64,000 bases of DNA from Hamiltosporidium tvaerminnensis (lineage: Eukaryota; Microsporidia; Dubosqiidae), in the NCBI GenBank assembly GCA_022605425.2, contig CM061254.1, forward strand, positions 682,001 through 746,000, in the 5' to 3' direction. The notes under the pieces are model-generated. The model had not been told where the DNA came from. It worked only from the letters and a program-made list of their open reading frames with translations, and searched no databases. Of the stretch, positions 45,165 to 55,493 are shown one piece after another (the stretch's first letter is position 1; the number at the start of each line of letters is the position of its first letter). Made by a program: the position numbers and the translations under genes.

Positions 45165-47360
45165 ATGATATTTCTTCTTCTAATAAAAACATACCAAGCA
45201 TTTAGAATGATATATCTTAAAAACACAGAAAATATGTTCCTAACGAATATAAAAAATAACCTATGTTTGGAAAAAAGTACGTTAGACAATATTAAGTGGC
45301 AAAATGTTGTTGTACACAAACGGAAACTGTTTTTTGTTACTGATAGTGTGTATTATACTGTGGCTATGAGCTATAAAGATATACATGTTAGAATTGTGGA
45401 GGTTAAAAGCTTTCAAGAAAAACGTATTGGGATGTATCAGACAAAGAAGATTGTAGATCTTTTTGGACTGAATAAGAAGGAAGAAAGCAATGCTAATAAT
45501 GGAGGTGGAAATGGTGGGGGTAGTGGAGGTAATGGGAGTGGTAGTAACAATCCTGGGGCAAATCCTGGTTCTAATTCTAATCCTAACCCCGGTGCCAATC
45601 ATAATTCAATTTTCAATCCAACTCCAAGTTCAAATACAAATTCTATTCCTGGTTCCGTTTTTAATACAAATATGGGTTCAAATGACAGTCAAAGAAGTAT
45701 AACAACACAACGTACAAATAACAGATTATTTTCTCTAAACAGCAACAATATGCGGCCACCCGCCGTCCCAACAATAACTTCCTACACACAGATTACAAAA
45801 ACAAAAGAAAAGAAGCCATCACAACCTAAAGATAACGATGAGAACGATGAAGAAGACAGAAACGATCGAAGATTAAAACAGCGAAAAAAGAAAAAATTGC
45901 GAGAAGATTTTCATGTAGATAGCGATTCAAGTTTAGAAGAATATGAAAACGGATGCGTGTATAAAGATGCCAAGATTAAGGAAGTAGATGGTAAATACTT
46001 TCAGTTGGTTGTAAACGAAGAGTTCTGTGTTACCAGATTCGAAGGTAAATTTATTTTTGCGCCGTGCAGTGAAAACGACGGACAGTATTTTTCTATGGCG
46101 AGAGGTAATGAAATTCTTACACAGCTAAAAAAACAGAAAGAAAATGAAATGTTTTTAGAGGTTTCTAAAGTAGGATTGTTAGATAATGTTGATAGAAATG
46201 TTGAAAGATTCAACGATTTTATTAAAAGTAAAAATTTGAGTGACTTGGTTGGTAAAACAGATACTTTAAATCTACTAAAGAACCAACTATTAAGAAATTC
46301 AAATTCCTTACCAAATAATTTACCAAATAATACGAATTCATTAAAAAATAATCTACCAGATACTACAGATAGAAGTTTAAGTACTGATGATTTATTAAGA
46401 AGTGCAAATACCTTATCGGATAATACAGATAGTATTACAAGACCTAATACTCCTCCAGATATTACAGATAGAAATATCTACACTGAGGAAAGAAGTGGAG
46501 ATGACACGAAAAACAAAATGTCTTTACAGAACACACAAAGACTCAAACAACTTCTGAAAACTGTTAATCCAGACATTTCAGACGAAGTACTTAACAAAAT
46601 ATTAAAAATAAATAAAAATGAACCAGAAAGTCAACCAGAAGGAGAAAAGGAAAATACATTTGGATTTATAAATAATCATAATAATGAAAAAATAAATTCC
46701 TATTCAGAAATTTCAAATATAAAAAAGGATGGAAATGAAATAACAGAAAGTATTTTTAATAAAGAGAGCCCTATAAACAATAAGTTTACTGATAGGACTG
46801 GTAATTCAGATGATAAGACAGGTAAGTTCGATAGTTATAAGATTAATACAGGTACTGACTTCGTTTATCCATACAATAATTCGCAACCTAGAAATACAAC
46901 CACCCCTACATATTACAACAGTTTATATAAATTACCAGATAAGGAAATAACAAAAGAAGTAAAAAATAAAGAAACTGTAAAATTTAAACTTAAAGATTTA
47001 TCAAAACGACCTTCATTTTATACCACACAAAAAATAGAAGGAAAACCGATGGACACAAAACCCAACAACTCCGCACCGCTAAACCTTTCCAAACTAATAA
47101 CTTCTCCACAAAAATCTTTAAAAAATACAGAATTTTCTAAAAATAAGACAAATATTATATCTAACTCATATAATAAAGACAAAAGTAAAAGTAATATAGT
47201 GTCAGATGATTTTGATAGTACATTTGGTAACCTTAAAGAAGATATTGCTAAGACAGAAAGTATGTTTGGTAATCTTAGATCAGACACACTGGAAGGATCA
47301 TCAGATAAAGAAGATTTTATATCTAAATTACAAAAAACCTTTAAAGAAAACTCTTTTTAA
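45165..47360 (+). CDS. Hypothetical 731-aa low-complexity protein, nuclear type
   Basis: I do not recognise it. Residues 1-105 look globular and basic (IKWQNVVVHKRKLFFVTD, HVRIVEVKSFQEKRIGM). Residues 106-175 are a Gly/Asn/Ser/Pro linker. A bipartite-looking basic cluster RRLKQRKKKKLR (235-246) follows an acidic run and suggests nuclear import. Residues 262-345 form a second folded-looking block (CVYKDAKIKEVDGKYFQLVV, then RFEGKFIFAPC). The remaining half is Asn/Thr/Ser/Lys-rich with LPNN-type repeats, ending in two FGNL motifs (TFGNLKEDIAK, MFGNLRSD). There is no signal peptide or membrane segment. The ATG at 45165 is the first in the frame; Met15 (45207) is a possible alternative. The nearest CCCC is about 95 nt upstream, with a tiny uORF between. 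The gene is flanked by TRF4 and GLE2, but that gives no firm clue to function. The frame is certainly coding, given its length. Confidence 0.85.
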   Translation: MIFLLLIKTYQAFRMIYLKNTENMFLTNIKNNLCLEKSTLDNIKWQNVVVHKRKLFFVTDSVYYTVAMSYKDIHVRIVEVKSFQEKRIGMYQTKKIVDLFGLNKKEESNANNGGGNGGGSGGNGSGSNNPGANPGSNSNPNPGANHNSIFNPTPSSNTNSIPGSVFNTNMGSNDSQRSITTQRTNNRLFSLNSNNMRPPAVPTITSYTQITKTKEKKPSQPKDNDENDEEDRNDRRLKQRKKKKLREDFHVDSDSSLEEYENGCVYKDAKIKEVDGKYFQLVVNEEFCVTRFEGKFIFAPCSENDGQYFSMARGNEILTQLKKQKENEMFLEVSKVGLLDNVDRNVERFNDFIKSKNLSDLVGKTDTLNLLKNQLLRNSNSLPNNLPNNTNSLKNNLPDTTDRSLSTDDLLRSANTLSDNTDSITRPNTPPDITDRNIYTEERSGDDTKNKMSLQNTQRLKQLLKTVNPDISDEVLNKILKINKNEPESQPEGEKENTFGFINNHNNEKINSYSEISNIKKDGNEITESIFNKESPINNKFTDRTGNSDDKTGKFDSYKINTGTDFVYPYNNSQPRNTTTPTYYNSLYKLPDKEITKEVKNKETVKFKLKDLSKRPSFYTTQKIEGKPMDTKPNNSAPLNLSKLITSPQKSLKNTEFSKNKTNIISNSYNKDKSKSNIVSDDFDSTFGNLKEDIAKTESMFGNLRSDTLEGSSDKEDFISKLQKTFKENSF

Positions 47361-48011
47361 CTCAAATAATAAATAATAATTAATAATTTCTTAGTCTATC
47401 ATTTTTCATAGAATAGTTGAATATTTAAGCAATTGTGTATTTCTGTATTTCTGTAGTTTCGTATTAATGTATTAAATTATGGAAATATTTAAAAAAAATT
47501 GTAATTTAATTTAGTTAATATAAAAGACTATTTAAAAACATGTAAAATATAAATAAAAAGAAAAAAAAAAATTGTAATTTAATTTATTTAATATAAAAGA
47601 ATAAATCAGTAATTTGAATAATAAAAAAAACATTAAGAGATATAAATAAATAATTAAATCTATCAAATATAAATGAGTAATTTGAAAAATTTAAATCAGT
47701 AGATCAATTAAATAGCAGACCTTTAATTAAATGGCTTAATTAAATAAAAGAAATTTAAATCAATAGATCAATTAAATAATAGACCTTTAAATAAAAGACC
47801 TTTAATTAAATGGCTTAATTAAATAAAAGAAATTTAAATCAATAGATCAATTAAATAAAGGACCTTTAAATAAAAGACCTTTCATTAAATAAAAGACCTT
47901 TAATTAAATAGTAGACCTTTAATGGCTCAATTAAATATAAGAAATATAAATCAGTAATTTAATTAAATAAATATTAAAAAACCAGTATAAATTAAAGTAA
48001 GAAAAATCATT
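47361..48011. repeat. AT-rich spacer with TTTAATTAAAT tandem repeats
   Basis: Convergent intergenic region between the 731-residue gene and GLE2. From about 47690 to 47960 it consists of imperfect tandem units containing GACCTTTAATTAAAT, AAATCAATAGATCAATTAAA and similar words. No coding potential. The TTTAATTAAA palindrome recurs many times and could form hairpins acting as 3' signals for both genes, but this is inference. Confidence 0.75.
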
Positions 48012-48959
48012 TTATATCCTTGTATTATCAATATTAACTATTCGTATTTCATTTGGTAATACAGTTGGTTCATATCCTTTAGACCAATCATATCCACTAG
48101 CAATACCTAAATACTTAGAATCATCACTAAACTTACATACAACAACAGGTGACTTAAAATTAAGTATATCTGATCTTGTACGTGCATTAGTATTAATAAG
48201 AGTAAATGTACCATCAGATTCTCCGATAGAAATTAAGTCATTGTTTGAAGGTAGCATAGAAATACAGTTAATACTGGTAACTTCTGTAGTAGTTTTACAG
48301 ATTTTAAATAAATATCCTTTGGAAGGGGTATTTAAAGATTTAACTTCTATTCTCCCTTCTATCCCTCCTAATATAACAATATCATTATCTGAATTACATT
48401 TTAAAGAACGTATTTGCCAATTAAGTCTGGATTTGTGCTGTTTAGGGGTATTTATATTATTTAGTTCGTATGAGGTGAGTTGGTTATTAGGGGTACAACA
48501 AAATAACATCTCGTTTGTACAATCGAAACTGATAATTCTGTCTGGTAAATTTAATGTATGGACAGGTTTTGGTTGGCGGTAATCCCAAAATTTTATAGTT
48601 TTGTCGAAAGAAACCGTTACAAGAATATTTGACATATTTTTAATGTATCTGATACCACCATCGTGTGCTTGGTGGTGTACGGCTTGTCCTGTATACAGAT
48701 CGTATATTATTAGTTTTCCGTCACCACCACCTGCATAGCAGTGTGTGTTGGTTGGATTGAATGTACAGCACAGTAAAGGTCTGTCGTGTAAATATTGTGA
48801 TTTCATCGTGTATGGTGGTGTACTGTAGTTGTAAAATCTTAGTGAATTGTCCCATGCAGATACCGCCATAAACTGGTGTGTAGAGTTAAAACTAAGATCT
48901 GAAGGTGTATCGGTTGGTAAATTTTGTAGTTCGTTTTGTGTTCGGATATATTTTTGCAT
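48012..48959 (-). CDS. GLE2: mRNA export factor RAE1/GLE2, WD40 protein
   Basis: Seven-bladed WD40 protein that docks on the nuclear pore (through a GLEBS motif partner) and takes part in mRNA export and spindle assembly. Family hallmarks are PTDTPSDLSFN (15-25), SAWDNSLRFYN (34-44), the highly specific string TIKFWDYRQPKPVHTLNLPD (121-140), LNWQIRSL (179-186), EGRIEV (201-206), SDGTFTLINTNARTR (248-262) and SGYDWSKGYEP (288-298). These occur in the family order. At 315 residues it is slightly shorter than yeast Gle2 or human RAE1, mainly at the ends. The ATG at 48959 is the first available and has CCC 7-9 nt upstream. BUB3, the closest relative, lacks the YDWSKG motif. Confidence 0.95.
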   Translation of the reverse strand: MQKYIRTQNELQNLPTDTPSDLSFNSTHQFMAVSAWDNSLRFYNYSTPPYTMKSQYLHDRPLLCCTFNPTNTHCYAGGGDGKLIIYDLYTGQAVHHQAHDGGIRYIKNMSNILVTVSFDKTIKFWDYRQPKPVHTLNLPDRIISFDCTNEMLFCCTPNNQLTSYELNNINTPKQHKSRLNWQIRSLKCNSDNDIVILGGIEGRIEVKSLNTPSKGYLFKICKTTTEVTSINCISMLPSNNDLISIGESDGTFTLINTNARTRSDILNFKSPVVVCKFSDDSKYLGIASGYDWSKGYEPTVLPNEIRIVNIDNTRI

Positions 48960-48965
48960 TCGAAA

Positions 48966-48968
48966 GGG
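48966..48968 (-). promoter_or_regulatory. CCC start-proximal motif of GLE2
   Basis: Minus-strand CATCCCTTTCGA precedes the ATG, with CCC at -7 to -9. It fits the microsporidian start signal and supports the chosen start. Confidence 0.5.
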
Positions 48969-49239
48969 ATGTTGAAGAGATTTTATTAAAATATATAAAA
49001 TAAGAAAAATAAATTTGTAGTTTTTTAAAAATAGATTTGTAGGAATTGAAAATATATTTGTAGTAAAAGAAAATAGATTTTGTGAGAATTAAAATAGATT
49101 TTATAGTTTTTAAAAAAAGATTTATAGGATAAAAAATAGATTTTAGGGATTAAATTTGTAGAGAAAATAAAATAAAATTTACAGTTAAATATTGCTAAAA
49201 GAAAAAATATAGAATATTATTTTCAGGAAATGATTTCTA
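48969..49239. repeat. AT-rich imperfect short repeat
   Basis: Units around AAATAGATTT(G/T)TAG recur about every 30-35 bp (48995-49165) upstream of GLE2. No coding potential. Confidence 0.6.
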
Positions 49240-49253
49240 AAGAAAATCAAAAT

Positions 49254-49682
49254 TTATTTAATAAATTCTGGGTTAAAATATTTTTATACATTTTTATATG
49301 TTTTCTTCTACCTCTTTAACCACTATTGTCTCTTCTTCCAAATCCGACTCTTCATTTATGTTATTGGTCGGTTCCTCTAAAGTGGTTCCTCCTTGTGAGA
49401 TAAGGGGTGCTTTATTTTTTGGTTTAAAATTTTAACACCATCTTTCTCTCTTTTCGCTTCTTTTAAAGGGGGTATTGATTCCTCATGCATCTCTGATGTC
49501 ATAATAACACCCATTGACGCTCTCTCCCAGCTCTCTTCGGCATTTAGTCCTGACTCAAGTCCTCTTCGTCGATCAAAGGAAATTGTTTCGACTGTTTTCT
49601 TAAGTACTAAGGACTGAATGTATGCCTCTACATTCGTGGGTATTTCTAGTCTTTTAAGCTGAGATTTATGGTATTTTGTCAC
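49254..49682 (-). mobile_element. 5'-truncated LINE (family B), recent insertion
   Basis: A 429-bp insertion flanked by a perfect 14-bp duplication AAGAAAATCAAAAT (49240-49253 and 49683-49696). The minus strand encodes VTKYHKSQLKRLEIPTNVEA, YIQSLVLKKTVETISFDRRR and GLESGLNAEESWERASMGVI, nearly identical to the copy at 39.2 kb but starting slightly further upstream. A small deletion near 49430 shifts the frame, so the acidic tail ending EEENI is no longer continuous. Like the 39-kb copy it ends in CCAGAATTTATTAAATAA. Young and 5'-truncated. Confidence 0.92.
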
Positions 49683-49739
49683 AAGAAAATCAAAATAAAT
49701 AGAAATAAAAATAGAAATAAAAATAAAAATTTAGAAATG

Positions 49740-50468
49740 CTTTATTTAAAAGTATCACATCTTTTTTAAAACAGTGGCAAGTGTTATATTTGTTTTCATG
49801 ACATTAACGCAGTTCTAGGTTTAACATAAATAACTGCTACCCCAACACTCCATCGGTAACCCCTGCGATAGCTACGTCCCAAAGCCTTTCATCTACCAGG
49901 TGTGTAGAACCTAATTACTAGGCGAGGCAGTTGCCCGGAGTTCGTTAATGTCCGTTGCATGGAGTGTGATCGAAGGCCGAAGCCCCCCCTGGGCTCCCCC
50001 AAGACTATGCAGCATTCCCACTTACTCTACACTTTCTGAACCCAATAAACTTCTAGCTAGGATATATTTCAGAGATTTACATGTGGTCCACCTAGACAGT
50101 GCAATGTCATACCAACAGGTATAACCTGCTACTTAGCTTTCCTGGCTTTATATGGTTTTTATTTTTATATCTCCCAGGCGCTAAGTCTTCTAACCCGAGT
50201 GAGCAAGGCTAGGTTTCCATGCTTTTACATGGCAATTACCTACATGTTCAGCTGCGGTCTGCAATCTGGTTACATAAAAAACTACAAATAAATTTGTAGA
50301 AAAAGTTTCTCCATCTCTTAGACCTCCCCTCCTCATAACAACTCCCATGGAACAACCAAAGATGTAGTGTGGTTTTATTCCCACCAAAAATCCAAACAAT
50401 GATCTCACACCAGTTTCACACACTCATCGCCAAGCAGAAAGTTTTTTATGTGGTTATCCTCCCTCCAC
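49740..50468 (+). mobile_element. Family A element, well-preserved copy
   Basis: About 729 bp, close to identical with the 36313-37039 copy from CTTTATTTAAAAGTATCACA to TTATCCTCCCTCCAC. The left flank is (AAATAR)n-like and the right flank is an (AAAATA)n run, so a target-site duplication cannot be distinguished from simple sequence. A 78-codon minus-strand frame (50190-50423) is not conserved in the other copies. Confidence 0.9.
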
Positions 50469-50521
50469 TTAAAATAAAAATAAAAATAAAAATAAAAATA
50501 AAAATAAAAATAAAAATAAAT
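50469..50521 (+). repeat. (AAAATA)n simple repeat
   Basis: About eight perfect hexamer units directly adjoining the right end of the family A copy. It may be a slippage-expanded target or tail. Confidence 0.9.
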
Positions 50522-51679
50522 GTGTTACCTGTGTTTATAAGGCTAAGATATTAAAAAAAATATTATTTACTATTTTAAACAAATAGATTTTTAAGTTCTT
50601 TACTTCTCCTTAAATTTGATATTTTGTTCTTAGTTTTATTCTTTAATTCATTTTATTTTATTATATACGTTTTTTAAATATAATTTAATATTTAATAGCT
50701 TTGGTTTCTTTTCGTTTTTTTTTTATTTTTATATTAAAGTGGTTAGAAATATTTTTAATTTATAAACGATGCAGCGTTTAAACATAAAAATTTTAAAATG
50801 TTGGAAGTTCAAATTCTTTAGGAAATAATTAAAAAATAAATTATGAAGCTTAAAATTTGAGAAGAAGGTGCAATTTAGAATTTGATAGTGTTTGAAAAAT
50901 TCAATTATGTTTTTTGTAATTGATCGAGGGTATAGTGGATGATCAAAGACTTCTTTTGAAGACTGGGTATGGGCGTATAATAATACAATAACTTGGAGAT
51001 ATGAGAAACAGATATTAATTGTAATTCTATGCTGAAAAAGTTAGCGATCTTTCTAATAAAGCAACAAATTATTGAAGATAGATTTTGGAAGTAAAATTTC
51101 AGCCGAAAATTAGACAAATGTTCAAAATGTGAGACAAATTATAGGAAGATAACAACAAAGAGTTGATATAAACAGATTAATAAATAAAATGGAACAAATA
51201 TAGAAATATTTTGAGAAATAAAAAAAATTCAAATGAAATTTTAATTATGAATTGTCTCGTGGATTTAATAATTTCTCTTTGAGTAAAGCGATAATATTGT
51301 ATTTTTAATTCAATTCAGATTATTCTTCTTAAAATGAATATTAGATTTTCTTCGAGGCTGTTCATTTTATTTGATTAAGTTTTATTTTGATTCGACATTA
51401 TAGTTGTGATTCCAAACTGCGAATTCTTCTTTATTTTTCCCCGTTTTGATCATTATCTGTTTATTTCATTGCTTACTGTTTTTGTTCGCTGAGTCTTAGT
51501 CATATTTTGACTCATTTTTATTACCAAAATTATTTCTTAAGCATGTGATTTTTAGGATTTATGCCAGATTGAGATGCTTTTTTGCATTCATAAATAAGCA
51601 TGGAAGCCTCGTAGGTTTTTATTGAGGCACATTCTTCAAATATTTAAAAAAAGAATTATTTAGACGAAATTTAATATAT
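50522..51679. other. AT-rich gene-free stretch
   Basis: No supportable gene. The 70-codon minus frame at 50905-51117 starts with TTG and has no motif. Confidence 0.5.
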
Positions 51680-52066
51680 TTACTTTTTTTTCGGACCTGA
51701 AGGTCTATTTACTTTAGATTCTCTTAATCTAATAGACCTTCTTGCCTTTATTCCTGCTTTTTCGAAATTATTGCTACCCGTATTTTGCGACTCTATATGA
51801 TTTGAACTAGAAACCTGTTCTATATCCCCCATATTTTCCAAACCTACCAACGAAAGATTTTCAGAGTTTTCATATTCGATTAATGAATCATCTTATGATG
51901 GTATTAATGGATTAAAACCCAATTCTTTATGTAACTCGGAATCCATAATTCGTTCATTAAGTAAAACATTTCTCGATCCAAATCGACCTCTTTCGCCTGC
52001 TTCGGATGCTTTGATTCTATAAAAATAAAGGATTATGAACTTGTAAAACCAATATTTGTATTTCAT
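51680..52066 (-). pseudogene. Broken gene with one in-frame stop
   Basis: From the ATG at 52066 the frame reads MKYKYWFYKFIILYFYRI, an anchor-like start, then KASEAGERGRFGSRNVLL and a TAA at 51893 after 57 codons. The same frame then stays open for another 70 codons with clearly protein-like content (ENSENLSLVGLENMGDIEQV, then KAGIKARRSIRLRESKVNRP and a Lys-rich end) to a stop at 51680-51682. CCC lies 13-15 nt upstream of the ATG. A single nonsense change in an otherwise intact 128-codon frame suggests a recent pseudogene, stop readthrough or a sequencing error. The basic C-terminus could bind nucleic acid. No family is recognised. Confidence 0.5.
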
Positions 52067-52759
52067 ATTTCCAAAAAAGGGCATTTCACATATTTGATTT
52101 AATAAATTGAAAAAAAAAAATTAATTGGTACAAAAATATCAAAATAAATTTAATAGAACACATCTAATTATATATAAATAACACTATAATATCATTACCT
52201 TCAAGATTTATCAATCACTAATTTCTTTAAAAAATCGATCAGAAATATTTTCCTATCTTTAGTAGATAATCTCTCTATATTGAAAACTAATAATCTTATC
52301 TATATCTCGTCTATTAAAAGAAAACAATAATCATAGATTCTTTAGTTTTAAATTTAAATTGGTTTTTTGCGTATAAATTTCTATTCACTCCTTTTCATGT
52401 TTAAATATATTGATTATTTTACCAAAACACATTTTTTTTTCTTATTTTTAACAAATAAATATAAATAGATTCTTTTGATAATTTAAAATAATTCGATTGA
52501 TAACTAAAAAGGAAATCTTTAACATAAATTTTACAAAAATATTTTATTAATTAAATATAAATTTATAAATGCTTTGTATAAATTATAAACTATTTAAAAC
52601 TTAATTTACGACCCACTTATATTGTACGCTATGTAAAATTTTATTTTAAAATACTGTTTAAAGAAAACTATAAAATATATAATATTTTCAATAGAGAGCT
52701 TCAACATACTATTTAACCATATTTAATATTTTCAATATTTTTACTTTTATAAAAATATC
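52067..52759. other. AT-rich gene-free stretch
   Basis: No feature supported apart from the CCC at 52079-52081 (minus strand) noted with the broken gene. Confidence 0.5.
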
Positions 52760-53400
52760 GTTTAATAAAATTTTATTGTACGAATATTTGTTCCACCACT
52801 TTGATCACTTTCTTCTCTTTCTCCGACTCTTTATAAATATTCTTTGTCATTTTCTCTTCCGTAATTACCCTATCTTCATCGTTTCTCACTTTTAAAAAGG
52901 GTTTTCATTGTATTTTCTTCTAGAATCTTTCAATACACTTAGTTATGCTCTATACAGCTCTCACATGCATCTTATCTTGAGCAAGTCTTTTTGGTTACTC
53001 AAAATAATTTTTTTCGACTGTCTATTTTATTGACTATCGAGTGAATGTATGCCTTTATAATTATGGTATTTTTTATTCTTTAAGATACCTCTCAAGATAT
53101 TTTTTCGCAATACCGTTTTGAGGTAAACATAAGAGATTATCTCATGCCCCATAAATTTGGAAAAATCTACTTCAGTAGCAAAAAAATTATAATCCTCAAG
53201 TTTTGCAGGTTCAACTCTAAGAAGTGGGTTTTTGGAAGTGATTCCTACTTCGATGAGAGTTATTTCATTCTGCCTCTTGTCTAAATGCATGGATCTGGTC
53301 TGATATTCGGAATTATGGTATCAGTTAGTTACACCGGTGTCTACTCTAATCCTTGCATATTCGTATTAAGAATTTCTAAAATGTGTGGCTCCTAATTAGT
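52760..53400 (-). mobile_element. LINE 3' end (family B), old copy with endonuclease motif
   Basis: In minus-strand order it reads EYARIRVDTGV, then NIRPDP and, after a frameshift, LDKRQNEITLIEVGITS, then LLRVEPAKLEDYNFFATEVD, diverged tail codons and a 3' end TTTAATAAAATTTT like the other copies. RPD...LDK...EVGIT is the restriction-like endonuclease signature of R2-superclade LINEs. The ORF at 53027-53290 is the surviving endonuclease part. The tail is badly decayed, so this copy is older than those at 39.2 and 49.3 kb. Confidence 0.82.
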
Positions 53401-54240
53401 TTTGAAGACTTAGAATTATATTTTTTTCCCGATACTTAAAGTTTGATATCGTAATATTTCATTTATTATTTTTGTGTGGGCATTTCCAGGCATTTTCTTA
53501 CGTTGATTTGACAAATAACCTACTGCATTACCATAATAATTGCCTTGTGGACGTTTTCATTCTTCTATCTTAAATATATTTCTATACTTGGATATTCAGA
53601 AAATTTCTTCATAAAGAGGTCTAATATTCCCTTCATCAGCTCCCTTGAAAGATCAATGACACTCACATACACATTTTTCTTGCATTATATTACATTCAGA
53701 TCAGCTTTATTTTTTCCATTTTGTCATATAAGTGGCTACGAGGCTTTCTTCAAATGCTTCGTTTGAATTATTCGATTCCTGTATTTTACTTATAAGATAT
53801 CTTTTTTCAATGGTATTTGGTTTCATTAGTATTCTCAAAGTTTACAACTTCTCTCTTCTGATAGATCTTTCTTTGGTATTTTATAGACAATCCTAAAGTC
53901 GTTAAAAGTTATGTTCGCTTTTGTCATAACTCTATGTGAATTTTATCTGAGAGCATATGAAATACATATAGCAGTTACTTTGAAAGAGTAGATGGGATAC
54001 CCATATTTAAAACCATCTTTTGTTATCAATGATCTTGTGAAGAATTCTTGTGATTCCGTTATTGACATTTTGATGAGATATAAACCACATTGGATATATA
54101 AGTTTATCCCCTATAATCCCGATTTTAAACAGATTAAAAGATGAAATTGGAAACTTTCTAGTCGTGCATCCTCGACACCGAGAGGTAAAAGAAGAATGGA
54201 ATAAGTAAGTAAGTTAAATTAGAGTTTGTCATATTAAAAA
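53401..54240. mobile_element. Degenerate transposon-derived region
   Basis: Balanced composition and protein-like islands (minus strand, about 53870-54000: PIYSFKVTAICISYAL, RIVYKIPKKDLSEE) interrupted by stops. The right end, 54140-54210, shares a block with 24450-24515. It could be the upstream part of the adjoining LINE or a different element; I cannot decide. Confidence 0.4.
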
Positions 54241-54743
54241 TGGAAAATTAATTTTTGTTTACGAAATATAAAAAGTGTTTTAAAATGATAATATTTTAAA
54301 TAAACATCTAATTACTATAAATACCCAAATCCAAACTTTTTACTGAATGATTTGTTACTTACTCTATAGCTTTCTGTGTTTTATACCAACTATTCTAGAT
54401 TTGTTAATCGTATATCATTTTAAATTCACAATTATACTATAATATTCCATATTGGTTAGTAAATATAATAAAATAAAGTTTTTTCGTAGTCTCTTCATCT
54501 TCTAGAGCACATTCTATATCCAAGAAAACACTTTTCGCACTCATAAGCATTGGTTATTACTTACATCAGAATCTTAAATCATATTAAATCTTTTAAATTG
54601 TATAAACTTTATATGTGCTTCTGTTTAAGGTATTTGAAGTCTTTAAGGTAAATTTCTAATTAATCATAATAATTTTCACAATTATTATACAAGGAGTGTT
54701 CAAATACTTCATTTATGAATAGCTTGCAATATTTTAAATTTAA
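54241..54743. other. AT-rich gene-free stretch
   Basis: No feature supported. Confidence 0.5.
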
Positions 54744-55000
54744 GAAATGTTCAAGGTATGAAAGTTATATTATAAAGAAGAAAATAAGATAATAGACTTA
54801 TAGTATAAGGAAATGTTCAAGGTATGAAAGTTATATTATAAAGAAGAACATAAGATAATAGACTTATAGTATAAGGAAATGTTCAAGATATGAAAGTTGT
54901 ATTATAAAGAAATACATAAAATATAATTTATATTATAAAGAAGAACATAAGATAATAGATTTATAGTATAAAGAAATACATAAGGTATTTATTTAGATAA
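54744..55000 (+). repeat. 66-bp tandem repeat
   Basis: Two nearly identical 66-bp units (GAAATGTTCAAGGTATGAAA...GACTTATAGTATA) and two partial, diverged ones, ending before the 3' end of the minus-strand gene at 55070. No coding potential. Confidence 0.85.
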
Positions 55001-55069
55001 ATATATATTAGATTGATTATAAATTAATTAAACATCTTTTATTACAAAAACCTACCAAATAAGATATCT

Positions 55070-55465
55070 TCAACGATAATAAGAATAACCAATATAAACA
55101 GACAGAAGTGTAATTCCAAATACAAAAAAATATTTAACAATATTTTTAAGAAACTCAGACCTATTTTGTAATTCTTCTATTTCTTTTCGTATCAAAGATA
55201 AAACAACCAAACTATCATCTATTTCTTTTAAAGAAATAGCATCTTTTTCATTTTTAATTACTTTTATTTTATTAAGAGATTCTTCAAGAACCTTTTTTAT
55301 ATTTAAAGGTTCTTTTTTAATCACTTCCTTCATTTTTTTTCTTGAATCGTTTATTTCTTTTAATATTTTTTTTGGTGTAAATAATTCTTTCTTTTCTTCT
55401 ATTAATGAGTCATTGTAACGAGATAATATTTCTTTTAAGTTTTCTATTGTTCTTGTGTCTTGCAT
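55070..55465 (-). CDS. Hypothetical 131-aa tail-anchored coiled-coil protein
   Basis: Not recognised by name. Residues 1-105 are almost wholly charged and helical, with heptad-like spacing (IENLKEILSRYNDSLIEEKK, LEESLNKIKVIKNEKDAISL, LSLIRKEIEELQNRSEFLKN). Residues 109-128 form one membrane helix (IVKYFFVFGITLLSVYIGYS) and the protein ends YYR. This is the plan of a tail-anchored protein such as a SNARE or tethering subunit (SEC20- or USE1-like), but I see no diagnostic layer residue and leave it unnamed. CCC abuts the ATG at -1 to -3. It is transcribed divergently from UTP14, with a 9-bp minisatellite in the shared promoter region. Confidence 0.75.
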   Translation of the reverse strand: MQDTRTIENLKEILSRYNDSLIEEKKELFTPKKILKEINDSRKKMKEVIKKEPLNIKKVLEESLNKIKVIKNEKDAISLKEIDDSLVVLSLIRKEIEELQNRSEFLKNIVKYFFVFGITLLSVYIGYSYYR

Positions 55466-55468
55466 GGG
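55466..55468 (-). promoter_or_regulatory. CCC motif abutting the start codon
   Basis: Minus strand TTTACCCATG. The divergent UTP14 gene has the same arrangement (AAACCCATG), which suggests a very short or absent 5' UTR for both. Confidence 0.5.
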
Positions 55469-55493
55469 TAAACTATAAATTATATAATTTAAG

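Noticed and set aside
50190-50423. 78-codon minus-strand frame with a Cys/Gly-rich product
   Set aside because: Present in one family A copy; the equivalent sequence at 36.8-37.0 kb has stops and frameshifts, so the element does not appear to encode it.
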